Origin: Planctomycetota bacterium | Lineage (GTDB): Bacteria > Planctomycetota > UBA1135 > UBA2386 | Length of the DNA stretch: 7,191 nucleotides | Direction of reading: 5' to 3' | Assembly: GCA_020638695.1 (NCBI GenBank) | Contig: JACKIB010000053.1 | Location: forward strand, 1-7,191 | In this document: piece by piece, positions 1 to 5,218 of the stretch | Position numbering within the stretch: the stretch's first letter is position 1 | Layout of the letters: the number at the start of each line of letters is the position of its first letter | Translations under genes and position numbers: made by a program | Notes under the pieces: generated by a model | Seen by the model: the letters and a program-made list of their open reading frames with translations, nothing else | What the model was told of the DNA's origin: nothing | The model's database searches: none

Positions 1-188
1 ACGGGGGCTTGGCCCGGACTATTCGTGACCGAGCTGTTGCGATCGCGCAGGTTCGCTGCTTGCTTCGTCGCTCGTCAGAACCTGGTCCTCGACGGGGATG
101 CACCCCGCCTCCGGGCAGAACCTGCCGTTCTCCTTGCCAGCAGCAACCGTGCACGATCTCGCGACGCTGCTCATGAACAGTCCGGGCT

Positions 189-352
189 AGGAGTCTGCGC
201 CTCGGAAGGGCGATTCAGGAGGTGCGTGGATTTCGGCGCGGGTCGCCGCCCGAAGACGAAGCCGGAGTGGTGGTCTCGGCGAGGCACTCGGGGGGTGACG
301 GGTGCTGGAAGGCGCGGAGCTCATGGACTGTCGTTCCGTGGCGCAGACTCCT
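189..352. repeat. Possible MITE-like element with 19-bp inverted ends
   Basis: AGGAGTCTGCGCCTCGGAA at 189-207 is matched on the opposite strand by 334-352 at 18 of 19 positions, with the outer 13 bp identical. The unit spans 164 bp. GCT lies directly outside both ends (186-188 and 353-355), which could be a 3-bp target duplication. There is no transposase inside, so if real it is a non-autonomous element or a remnant. The alternative is a chance inverted repeat or a long RNA stem. A 3-bp duplication on its own is weak support. Confidence 0.35.
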
Positions 353-491
353 GCTGGCCCGAACGACTTCCGTGGCCCTCAGCGGCGCTCGCGGCGTTTG
401 GTCCTACTCGGCTCCACGATTACGCCTGCGGCGACCCGCCTCGCGGACCGACGCCAAGGGACACGGAGAATGCCCATCTGGGCGATTCACA

Positions 492-497
492 CCCCAC
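492..497. repeat. Target site duplication, left copy
   Basis: CCCCAC abuts the left TG end of the element and is repeated at 3503-3508 next to the right CA end. Because CA also precedes this copy, the match can be read as 8 bp (CACCCCAC). Confidence 0.85.
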
Positions 498-546
498 TGC
501 GCAGCGACAACTACTCCTGGGCGCTGACGACAATTAGATCTGTGCA
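498..546 (+). repeat. IS21 left terminal inverted repeat, two-unit
   Basis: It consists of two related tandem units: TGCGCAGCGACAACTACTCC (498-517), then a 23-bp unit at 518-540 containing GACGACAATTAG. A third TGTGCA begins at 541. IS21 ends typically carry multiple such repeats as transposase binding sites. The inner unit is the better conserved against the right end (23 of 29 over 518-546) and the outer unit is looser (12 of 20). Confidence 0.85.
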
Positions 547-591
547 TCCAGGCACCGCGGGCTGAAGACACAACGCGCCCGCCCTTAGGGT

Positions 592-617
592 CGGCCTCCC
601 ACGGTCTGGGAGGGCCG
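592..617 (+). promoter_or_regulatory. Hairpin masking the istA ribosome binding site
   Basis: CCTCCCA (595-601) and TGGGAGG (607-613) form a perfect 7-bp stem with a 5-nt loop. It is extended by CGG/CCG (592-594 / 615-617) around a single bulged G at 614. The Shine-Dalgarno core GGAGG (609-613), 9 nt before the istA ATG, lies entirely in the 3' arm. Transcripts running in from outside would carry the whole hairpin and could be poorly translated, a strategy known from other insertion sequences such as IS10 and IS50. That it works this way here is inference. Confidence 0.55.
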
Positions 618-622
618 AAGCG

Positions 623-2110
623 ATGGCGGTGACGGATGCGCAGGTCAAGAAGCTGAGGGCCGAGATGGCACAGACAGGGAATGTGGGCGTGTCCGCGGTG
701 CGGGCTGGCATGCACCGAAACACCGCGACGAAGTATCTGGCGGCGGACGATCTGCCGTCGGATCTGAAGACGCCGAGGGAATGGCGGACGAGAAAGGACC
801 CCTTCGAGCAGGACTGGGCGTGGATCGTCTCGAAGCTCGACGAGTCACCGAGGCTGGAGGCGAGGACGCTGTTCGACGAGCTGTTGCGACAGCATCCGGG
901 CCGCTACGAAGCAGGCCAACTGCGGACGTTGCAGCGTCGGCTGAAGCAGTGGCGAGCGGAGGACGGGCCGGAGAAGGAGCTGTTCTTCCCGCAGCAGCAC
1001 GTCCCGGGTGAAGCGATGCAGACCGACTTCACATGGATGACGTCGCTCGGGATCACGATCGTCGGCGAGGTGTACGCACACGCGCTGTGCCACTCAGTGC
1101 TTCCGTACTCGGACTGGAGTTGGGGCACTCCGTGCCTGTCCGAGTCGACGGCGGCTCTCAAGAAGAGCGTGCCCGCTGCATTGATGCGCCTCGGTCGACG
1201 GCCGAAGTTTCATCAGACCGACAACTCGACGGCGGCGACGCATCGTCTCGACAAGGGCAAGCGCGGCTTCAACGACGACTACGTCGAGTTGATGGAGCAC
1301 CTCGGCATGAAGCCGCGGACGATCAAGATTCGCAAGTGCAACCAGAATGGTGATGTCGAGGCAGGCAACGGAGCGCTGAAGCGCTACGTCGCTCAGCAGC
1401 TGATGCTGCGTGAGAGTCGCGACTTCGCGACCCATGACGACTACGTGGCCTGGCTCTGCCAGGTCTTCGAGACCAGGAATCGGACGCGGGGCCAGAGGCT
1501 CGAAGAGGAACTCGCGGCGATGGATCCGGTGACGGCGTCACCGGTGCCGGAGTACACCGAAATGAGGACACGCGTCTCGTCCGGCAGCACGATCCGCGTG
1601 AAGACCAACACCTACTCGGTCCCTTCGCAGTTGCGCGACGAGTGCGTGAAGGTCCGCATCTTCGACGAGCGGCTCGAGGTCTACTACGCCGACAAGCTCC
1701 GCGTCACGATCGAGCGGCTCATCGGCAAGCAACGCCACCGGATCAACTACCGGCACGTCGTGCCCTCGATGCTCCGCAAGTCGGGAGCGTTTCGCAGGTA
1801 CCGCTTTCGCGACGACCTGTACCCGACGCCGACGTTTCGTCGGGCCTTCGAGGCGCTCGACGCAGCCTTGTCGGAGAGGGAGGCGGACATCGAGTACCTG
1901 AGGGTTCTTCATCTGGCCGCGACGACGATGGAGACCGAGGTTGAGGAGGCCCTCGGCCAGCTCCTGACCTCTGGGGGCGTCCCCACGGCCGATCGTGTCA
2001 AGACTCTCGTCGCACCGGAGCAACCGACCGTACCCGACATTGCTGCTCCGGCCGTCGAACTCGGCACCTACGACGAGTTGCTCGAGCAGCCTGTGGAGGC
2101 CGTGGCATGA
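623..2110 (+). CDS. istA: IS21-family transposase IstA (DDE)
   Basis: This is the 495-aa transposase that cuts and joins the element's ends, acting with IstB. Residues ~3-41 form the N-terminal helix-turn-helix (TGNVGVSAVRAGMHRNTATKYL). The RNase H-like catalytic core runs ~125-290, with acidic triad candidates D135 (QTDF), D200 (HQTDN) and E246 (GDVEAGNG). Residues ~318-337 (SGSTIRVKTNTYSVP) fit the C-terminal beta-barrel region typical of IstA, which usually carries a YSVP-type motif. Length is normal for the family. The ATG at 623 is chosen because GGAGG at 609-613 sits 9 nt upstream and because the helix-turn-helix begins directly after it. The stop overlaps the istB start (ATGA at 2107-2110), implying translational coupling. 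No frameshift or missing catalytic residue is seen. Confidence 0.96.
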   Translation: MAVTDAQVKKLRAEMAQTGNVGVSAVRAGMHRNTATKYLAADDLPSDLKTPREWRTRKDPFEQDWAWIVSKLDESPRLEARTLFDELLRQHPGRYEAGQLRTLQRRLKQWRAEDGPEKELFFPQQHVPGEAMQTDFTWMTSLGITIVGEVYAHALCHSVLPYSDWSWGTPCLSESTAALKKSVPAALMRLGRRPKFHQTDNSTAATHRLDKGKRGFNDDYVELMEHLGMKPRTIKIRKCNQNGDVEAGNGALKRYVAQQLMLRESRDFATHDDYVAWLCQVFETRNRTRGQRLEEELAAMDPVTASPVPEYTEMRTRVSSGSTIRVKTNTYSVPSQLRDECVKVRIFDERLEVYYADKLRVTIERLIGKQRHRINYRHVVPSMLRKSGAFRRYRFRDDLYPTPTFRRAFEALDAALSEREADIEYLRVLHLAATTMETEVEEALGQLLTSGGVPTADRVKTLVAPEQPTVPDIAAPAVELGTYDELLEQPVEAVA

Positions 2111-2910
2111 CGGCCTCTTCCGCAGCCAAGCTGGCGGTGCTACTGCGCACGCTCAAGCTCCCGTCCTTCAAGGCACAGTACGACGAGGTCGCGCGTCTCG
2201 CCGACCGCGAAAGCTGGACATTCCCCCAGTACCTCATGCATCTCGCCGAGGGCGAGATCGAGGATCGGAGGCAGCGACGCATCGAGCGCCTCCTCCGACA
2301 GTCGGGCCTGCCGAAGGACAAGACGCTGGCCACGCTCGACCAGAGCCGGTTGCCCGGCAAGATTCGGCGCCAGCTCGCGACCCTGTGCGAAGGTGACTTC
2401 GTCCAGCGCGCGGAAAACGTTCTCGCGTTCGGATTGCCCGGTCGCGGCAAGACCCACTGCGTCAGCGCGATTGGGCACGAGCTCGTCCAGCGCGGCTACG
2501 AGGTGCTGTTCCAACCGGCCTTCGCCATCGTGCAAAGGCTGCTGATCGCCAAGCGCGAGCTGTCGCTCGAGAAGGAGCTGCGACGGCTGGACCGGTTCGC
2601 GGTCGTGATCCTCGACGACATCGGCTACGTCCAGCAGGACCGCGAGGAGATGGAGGTCCTCTTCACCCTCCTCGCCGAGCGCTACGAGCGCCGCTCGGTC
2701 GTGATCACGAGCAACCTCGTGTTCTCGCAGTGGGACAAGATCTTCAAGGACGCCATGACCACCGCGGCCGCGATCGACCGCGTCGTCCATCACTCGGCGA
2801 TCCTCGAGCTGACCGGCGAGAGCTACCGCAGCGAGCAGGCCAAGAAGCGCAACTCCGACGGTGCCAAGGCATCGAAGCCCGCCAAAGCCGCGAAGAGCCC
2901 GGCGGACTGA
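2107..2910 (+). CDS. istB: IS21-family helper ATPase IstB (AAA+)
   Basis: This 267-aa DnaA/DnaC-like AAA+ ATPase assembles on target DNA and activates IstA for strand transfer. An N-terminal helical region (~1-95) contains the usual SFKAQYDE-like start and WTFPQYLMHLAEGE. Walker A is GLPGRGKTH at 109-117 (K115, T116). Walker B is VVILDDIGY at 166-174 (D170, D171). A sensor-1 region ITSNL lies at 200-204 (N203), and DRVVHHS at 224-230 carries the conserved basic residue R225. The Walker A loop reads GLPGRGKT where GPPGTGKT or GPPGVGKT is more usual; the Lys-Thr pair is intact. The last ~20 residues are a Lys/Ala-rich tail of low complexity. Translation starts within the istA stop (ATGA), so the two are probably made from one mRNA. 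The next gene is convergent and ends 28 bp away. Confidence 0.96.
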   Translation: MTASSAAKLAVLLRTLKLPSFKAQYDEVARLADRESWTFPQYLMHLAEGEIEDRRQRRIERLLRQSGLPKDKTLATLDQSRLPGKIRRQLATLCEGDFVQRAENVLAFGLPGRGKTHCVSAIGHELVQRGYEVLFQPAFAIVQRLLIAKRELSLEKELRRLDRFAVVILDDIGYVQQDREEMEVLFTLLAERYERRSVVITSNLVFSQWDKIFKDAMTTAAAIDRVVHHSAILELTGESYRSEQAKKRNSDGAKASKPAKAAKSPAD

Positions 2911-2938
2911 CGGTCATGTGGTTGAGCGGTTGAGCGAT

Positions 2939-3364
2939 CTACGCGCTCAGCCCGAGCGACTCCAACACCGATCGGATCGACACTGGCTCTCCGCTCGGCC
3001 GAGGACCACGCTCCGACCGCGGCAGTGGCAGCAACTGCCAGACGCCATCGGCGTGCCCGGCACGCCACGGGCGGTGCGCAACCAAGCCAAGTTCCTTCAA
3101 GCGCGACAGCGCGAAGTCGACGTCACTCCGGCTCATGCCGAGGACCGAGGTCATACGCTCGCGCCCGTAGAAGGACGTGCCCTGGCGGTCAGCAGCCAGG
3201 GCCAGCAACACCAGCACGGCCGTCCCCTCCGGACCGAGGCGGCTCAGCCACCCTTCCTGCAGCAGCCGGTCATCGAGCCAACCAAACCGGCCCTCCGGCG
3301 TACGGATCTGATCGGGACGCGGGGGCTGAACGGGACGTCGTGCACAAGTTCGTGTCTGGTTCAT
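2939..3364 (-). CDS. IS21 passenger gene: winged-helix DNA-binding protein
   Basis: This 141-aa protein lies inside the insertion sequence, antisense to istAB, with its stop 28 bp from the istB stop. An N-terminal arm (~1-25, basic and Pro-rich, ending PDQIRTPEGRFGWLD) precedes a likely winged-helix domain at ~44-113. The predicted parts are helix 1 GTAVLVLLALAADRQG, then FYGRERMTSVLG, a recognition helix SRSDVDFALSRLKELG, and a wing LVAHRPWRAGHADGVWQLLPL. The region resembles helix-turn-helix domains of replication initiators and small transcription regulators. I have an unsourced impression of similar proteins beside other IS21 elements. The ATG at 3364 has no clear Shine-Dalgarno. It lies within GAACCAGA repeats that look like operators. 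Possible roles are repressor of the element or accessory binder of its ends; neither is proven. It has no transmembrane or catalytic motif. Confidence 0.8.
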   Translation of the reverse strand: MNQTRTCARRPVQPPRPDQIRTPEGRFGWLDDRLLQEGWLSRLGPEGTAVLVLLALAADRQGTSFYGRERMTSVLGMSRSDVDFALSRLKELGLVAHRPWRAGHADGVWQLLPLPRSERGPRPSGEPVSIRSVLESLGLSA

Positions 3365-3417
3365 CGTGCGCGGAAAGAACCAGATCCACGGCTGTGCAGC
3401 GATAAGAAAGAACCAGA
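3355..3417. promoter_or_regulatory. Phased GAACCAGA repeats at the passenger gene start, probable operator
   Basis: TCTGGTTC (3355-3362) is the exact inverse of GAACCAGA at 3377-3384, and the second direct copy is at 3410-3417. The two direct copies share a longer 12-mer, GAAAGAACCAGA (3373-3384 and 3406-3417). Start-to-start spacings are 22 and 33 bp, multiples of 11, so all would lie on one DNA face. The first arm overlaps the passenger start codon (CAT at 3362-3364 on the plus strand). This fits autoregulation by the winged-helix protein, though an RNA stem over the start codon is also possible. Confidence 0.5.
3394..3403 (+). repeat. Subterminal copy of the IS end motif
   Basis: TGTGCAGCGA here is a perfect 10-bp inverted match to TCGCTGCACA at 3473-3482 in the right terminal repeat, 69 bp away. 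It therefore points the same way as the left end. It may be an additional transposase binding site between the operator-like repeats and the right end. Confidence 0.5.
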
Positions 3418-3453
3418 ACCAATTGCACCATAACGGCTTACGATGTCATGATT

Positions 3454-3502
3454 CGCACAGTTCTAATTGTCGTCGCTGCACAAAAGTAATTGACGCCAAC
3501 CA
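3454..3502 (-). repeat. IS21 right terminal inverted repeat, two-unit
   Basis: Read on the minus strand from 3502, it starts TGGTTGGCGTCAATTACTTT, then from 3482 TGTGCAGCGACGACAATTAG, followed at 3459 by a further TGTGC. This mirrors the two-unit structure of the left end in register, with 35 of 49 positions matching. The area ~3400-3495 is clearly more AT-rich than the rest of the window. Confidence 0.85.
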
Positions 3503-3508
3503 CCCCAC
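3503..3508. repeat. Target site duplication, right copy
   Basis: CCCCAC directly follows the CA end of the element and matches 492-497. Joining 497 to 3509 restores the pre-insertion sequence upstream of the hydrolase gene. Confidence 0.85.
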
Positions 3509-3561
3509 GAGCGCGCGGTTTTCGTGCCCCGGTGTTCGGTGTCGCGGCGCGGCGGCACTGC

Positions 3562-3587
3562 GGTCGGTACTGCCCGAGGTGCCGACC
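3562..3587 (+). promoter_or_regulatory. Hairpin enclosing the Shine-Dalgarno of the hydrolase gene
   Basis: GGTCGG (3562-3567) pairs with CCGACC (3582-3587). Inner pairs T-G, A-T, C-G and T-G extend the stem to 10 bp with a 6-nt loop (3572-3577). The likely Shine-Dalgarno GAGGTG (3576-3581) lies mostly in the 3' arm, and the stem ends exactly at the ATG (3588). This could repress translation or be a DNA palindrome for a repressor. It also supports the choice of 3588 as the start. Confidence 0.45.
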
Positions 3588-4484
3588 ATGAACCAGCCGA
3601 CCCGTTTGCTCGTCGTTCTCTCCCTGCTGACCCTGGCCGGTTCCGCGGCCGCCCAGCGGTTCCGTGTGATGACCGCCAACCTGTGGTACAGCGGTACCCG
3701 CGGGTTCGACTACGTGCACGGCATCTACCCGCTCGGTCAGCAGATCACCTGGCCGGGGTTCAAGGGGTTCGCCAAGCAGCGGTTCGCGTTCGGCTACGGG
3801 GTGGTGGGCCTGCAGGAGATCGATCGAGGCACCAAGCGGACCGGGGGCCTCGACGTCGCTGCGGACCTTGCCAAGGCGCTCGGGCCGACCTGGACGCATC
3901 GGTTTGCCGCGACCCAGGAATCGGACGGCGGCCACACCGGCAACGCCATGCTGACCAACGCGGGGATCGCCAAGCTGCAGTACTGGAGCTTCGCCCACAA
4001 TCCGGAGCATCCCGAGGACTACGGCCCGCGACCGCGCGGTGCGATCGCCGCCAAGCTCGACTTCGCCGGCAAGCGCCTGTGGTTCGTGACCACCCACCTC
4101 GAGCCCGCCAATCGCTTCGCCCTGGCGCAGGTGTTCCAACTGCTCGGCCGCGTCAAGACCTTCGACCCGGACACGCCGGTGATCGTGGTCGGCGACATGA
4201 ACATCCTCAACGGCACCGGCAAGTCGGCGACCGAGGCGACCTACTACGCCATGGCCGCCGCGTTCGGCGCCGCGGGGTTCACCGACGTATCGGAGAAGCT
4301 ACCGACCCGCGTGCCGGGGGCGGAGCAGACGATCGCCGTCACCGACGGGCAACTCGACTACGTGTTTCTCTACGACCCGCACAAGCGGCTCGAGCTGAAG
4401 TACCGCGCGTCGGTGTGGGTGATGAACTACCCCAACATCTTCTCCGATCACCTCGCAGTGGTGGCCGATTTCGAATGGTTGTGA
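3588..4484 (+). CDS. Secreted endonuclease/exonuclease/phosphatase-fold hydrolase
   Basis: The 298-aa protein has a Sec signal peptide (TRLLVVLSLLTLAGSAAA, likely cut after A22) and then a DNase I-like metal-dependent phosphoesterase domain. Motifs appear in family order: N31 in MTANLWY, the metal ligand E77 in GLQEID, H170 in TTHLE, D203 and N205 in VVGDMN, and D287-H288 in SDHLAVVADF near the C-terminus. The full set suggests an active enzyme in the periplasm or outside the cell. The family includes nucleases, sphingomyelinases and inositol phosphatases, and the substrate cannot be read from sequence. The start at 3588 is chosen over the longer open frame (from 3366) because the signal peptide follows directly, GAGGTG lies 6 nt upstream, and the extension would be inside the insertion sequence. 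The IS21 right end lies 85 bp upstream, so its original promoter may be cut off. Confidence 0.9.
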   Translation: MNQPTRLLVVLSLLTLAGSAAAQRFRVMTANLWYSGTRGFDYVHGIYPLGQQITWPGFKGFAKQRFAFGYGVVGLQEIDRGTKRTGGLDVAADLAKALGPTWTHRFAATQESDGGHTGNAMLTNAGIAKLQYWSFAHNPEHPEDYGPRPRGAIAAKLDFAGKRLWFVTTHLEPANRFALAQVFQLLGRVKTFDPDTPVIVVGDMNILNGTGKSATEATYYAMAAAFGAAGFTDVSEKLPTRVPGAEQTIAVTDGQLDYVFLYDPHKRLELKYRASVWVMNYPNIFSDHLAVVADFEWL

Positions 4485-4531
4485 TCGCGAACGTGTGAGT
4501 TGTCGACGGCGCGCGTCAAACCCCGAGTCGG

Positions 4532-4563
4532 TGCGCGCCCCGGGGAGCGGCCGGGCGCGTGCG
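4532..4563. terminator. Possible bidirectional terminator hairpin between convergent genes
   Basis: CGCGCCC (4535-4541) pairs with GGGCGCG (4554-4560), a 7-bp GC stem with a 12-nt loop. Two G-T pairs and one G-C pair can extend it to 10 bp. It lies between the 3' ends of the hydrolase gene (4484) and the DUF1992 gene (4584). No T-run follows on either strand, so intrinsic termination is uncertain. Confidence 0.35.
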
Positions 4564-4583
4564 GGCGATCGATGCGCAGTGGT

Positions 4584-4955
4584 TCACTCGGCGCCGAGCC
4601 GGGCGCGCAGCGCCGACTCGTATTCCGCGTGCGCCGCGGTGATACCCCGATCGCGCATCAGCAGCTCGTAGCGCAGGGTCTTGGCGGTGATCCGCTGCTG
4701 CAGCCGGCCGCGCGTGCCGTCGTCCAGGCACGCGGCGAGCAGGCCGCGCAGCTCGACCAGGTCCTTGCGCAGCTGCATCTCCTCGGGCAGGAAACCGGAC
4801 CCGCGCAACAGCAGGTAGGAAGCGCGCAGCTCGTCGGGCATCGCGGACAGGTCCTCCAACTCGAGTGGCTTGCCCTTGCCCGGGAGGTCGTCGAGCTGAC
4901 CCTGCTGCACCGCCTCGTCGATCCGCTGCTCGGCCAACCGCCACAGTGCGTCCAT
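4584..4955 (-). CDS. DUF1992 protein (DnaJ-homologue subfamily C member 28 conserved domain)
   Basis: This 123-aa cytoplasmic protein matches the DUF1992 pattern from its N-terminus: LAEQRIDEAVQQGQLDDLPG, then KGKPL, an acidic linker, MPDELRASYLLLRGSGFLPEE, and a long charged helical tail (~60-120). The domain occurs in short bacterial proteins (E. coli YhdN type) and, in eukaryotes, in DNAJC28. Its molecular function is not established to my knowledge. The ATG at 4955 is chosen because the domain starts within a few residues of it. The frame is open further upstream to 5501, but that extension crosses the antisense of the tRNA and is low-complexity. No Shine-Dalgarno is present, and a TAGACT motif lies 7 nt upstream, which suggests a leaderless transcript. 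It is convergent with the hydrolase gene and divergent from the tRNA. Confidence 0.87.
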   Translation of the reverse strand: MDALWRLAEQRIDEAVQQGQLDDLPGKGKPLELEDLSAMPDELRASYLLLRGSGFLPEEMQLRKDLVELRGLLAACLDDGTRGRLQQRITAKTLRYELLMRDRGITAAHAEYESALRARLGAE

Positions 4956-4962
4956 GGCGCGG

Positions 4963-4968
4963 AGTCTA
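4963..4968 (-). promoter_or_regulatory. Candidate -10 box for a leaderless DUF1992 transcript
   Basis: On the minus strand TAGACT is followed by 7 nt and then the ATG at 4955. TANNNT about 7 nt before a start codon is the usual signature of leaderless genes in GC-rich bacteria, and no Shine-Dalgarno is seen. No good -35 box was identified. Confidence 0.4.
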
Positions 4969-5073
4969 CGTGGTCGGCGGCTCGGTCGGACGCCAAGGCC
5001 GGACGGCGCCGACGGGATCGTGTCGGCGATCCCCGTGGTCTGCGCGTGGGGCCGCCGGGGGGGTGCATTCCGC

Positions 5074-5101
5074 TTGACGCTGTGCGCCGCCGCCCTACCT
5101 T
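5074..5101 (+). promoter_or_regulatory. Sigma-70-type promoter of the tRNA-Leu gene
   Basis: TTGACG (5074-5079, 5 of 6 to consensus) and TACCTT (5096-5101, keeping the T, A and final T) are separated by 16 bp. Transcription would start near 5108, giving a ~25-nt leader before the tRNA at 5133. Confidence 0.6.
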
Positions 5102-5132
5102 GGCGCCGCTCGGCAACGCGCCGGGAACGTGC

Positions 5133-5218
5133 GCCGGAGTGGCGGAATGGCAGACGCGACGGATTCAAAATCCGTTGCCCGCAAGGGCGTGAGGGTTCGA
5201 GTCCCTCCTCCGGTACCA
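5133..5218 (+). tRNA. tRNA-Leu (anticodon CAA)
   Basis: A complete class II tRNA of 86 nt with encoded CCA. The acceptor stem pairs GCCGGAG (5133-5139) with CTCCGGT (5208-5214), with a G-U pair at position 1-72. The anticodon stem ACGGA/TCCGT (5159-5163 / 5171-5175) closes the loop TTCAAAA, giving CAA at 5166-5168, which reads UUG. The long variable arm GCCC-GCAA-GGGC and the T arm GAGGG-TTCGAGT-CCCTC are intact. The discriminator is A (5215), as expected for leucine, followed by CCA. No partial copy of its 3' end is seen elsewhere in the window, so there is no sign of an integrated element at this tRNA. Confidence 0.96.

Larger units (their letters stand above)
1..497. other. Flanking intergenic DNA, no convincing gene
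   Basis: Frame +1 is open from the left edge to a stop at 535-537. The translation is rich in Arg, Ala, Gly and Cys with no recognisable motif, and its stop lies inside the left end of the insertion sequence, so it is unlikely to be a gene. The minus strand gives nothing better. The stretch contains a pair of 19-bp inverted repeats (separate entry). Near 48-124 there is a small cluster of repeats: CAGGTTC at 48-54, CAGAACCTG at 76-84 and again at 116-124, with a 5-bp-stem palindrome (93-107) midway between the last two. Before the IS21 insertion this stretch was the DNA upstream of the hydrolase gene at 3588, so it may hold that gene's original promoter. Confidence 0.6.
498..3502 (+). mobile_element. 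IS21-family insertion sequence with a passenger gene, apparently complete
   Basis: The element contains the IS21 hallmark pair istA-istB and a third gene on the opposite strand. Its ends start with TG and finish with CA. The first 49 bp (498-546) match the reverse complement of the last 49 bp (3454-3502) at 35 positions, including a shared 13-mer GACGACAATTAGA. CCCCAC occurs immediately outside both ends (492-497, 3503-3508), within the 4-8 bp duplication range of IS21 elements. At 3,005 bp it is longer than the usual ~2-2.5 kb of the family, and the passenger gene with its control region accounts for the excess. Both transposition genes are full length with intact catalytic motifs, so it could be active. 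The CA at 3501-3502 also precedes 492, so the boundary could be shifted by up to 2 bp. Confidence 0.93.

Noticed and set aside
25..537. 170-aa plus-strand open frame
   Set aside because: Arg/Ala/Gly-rich with no motif or ribosome site, it ends inside the IS21 left repeat and is most likely a chance open frame in GC-rich DNA.
1538..2023. 161-aa minus-strand open frame over istA
   Set aside because: It is the antisense shadow of the istA C-terminal region, and the istA frame has the recognised domains.
2140..2793. 217-aa minus-strand open frame over istB
   Set aside because: It is a shadow of istB caused by high third-position GC, with repetitive acidic/Leu composition and no domain.
3455..3482. 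Right end of the element at 3482
   Set aside because: TGCACA at 3477-3482 looks like an end, but placing it there gives no target duplication. Extending to 3502 gives a second repeat unit in register with the left end and an exact CCCCAC duplication.
3366..3587. 74-codon N-terminal extension of the hydrolase
   Set aside because: It lies largely inside the insertion sequence, and the signal peptide and ribosome site both point to 3588.
5133..5218. tRNA-Leu as an integration site
   Set aside because: There is no integrase gene and no duplicated tRNA 3' end in the window.
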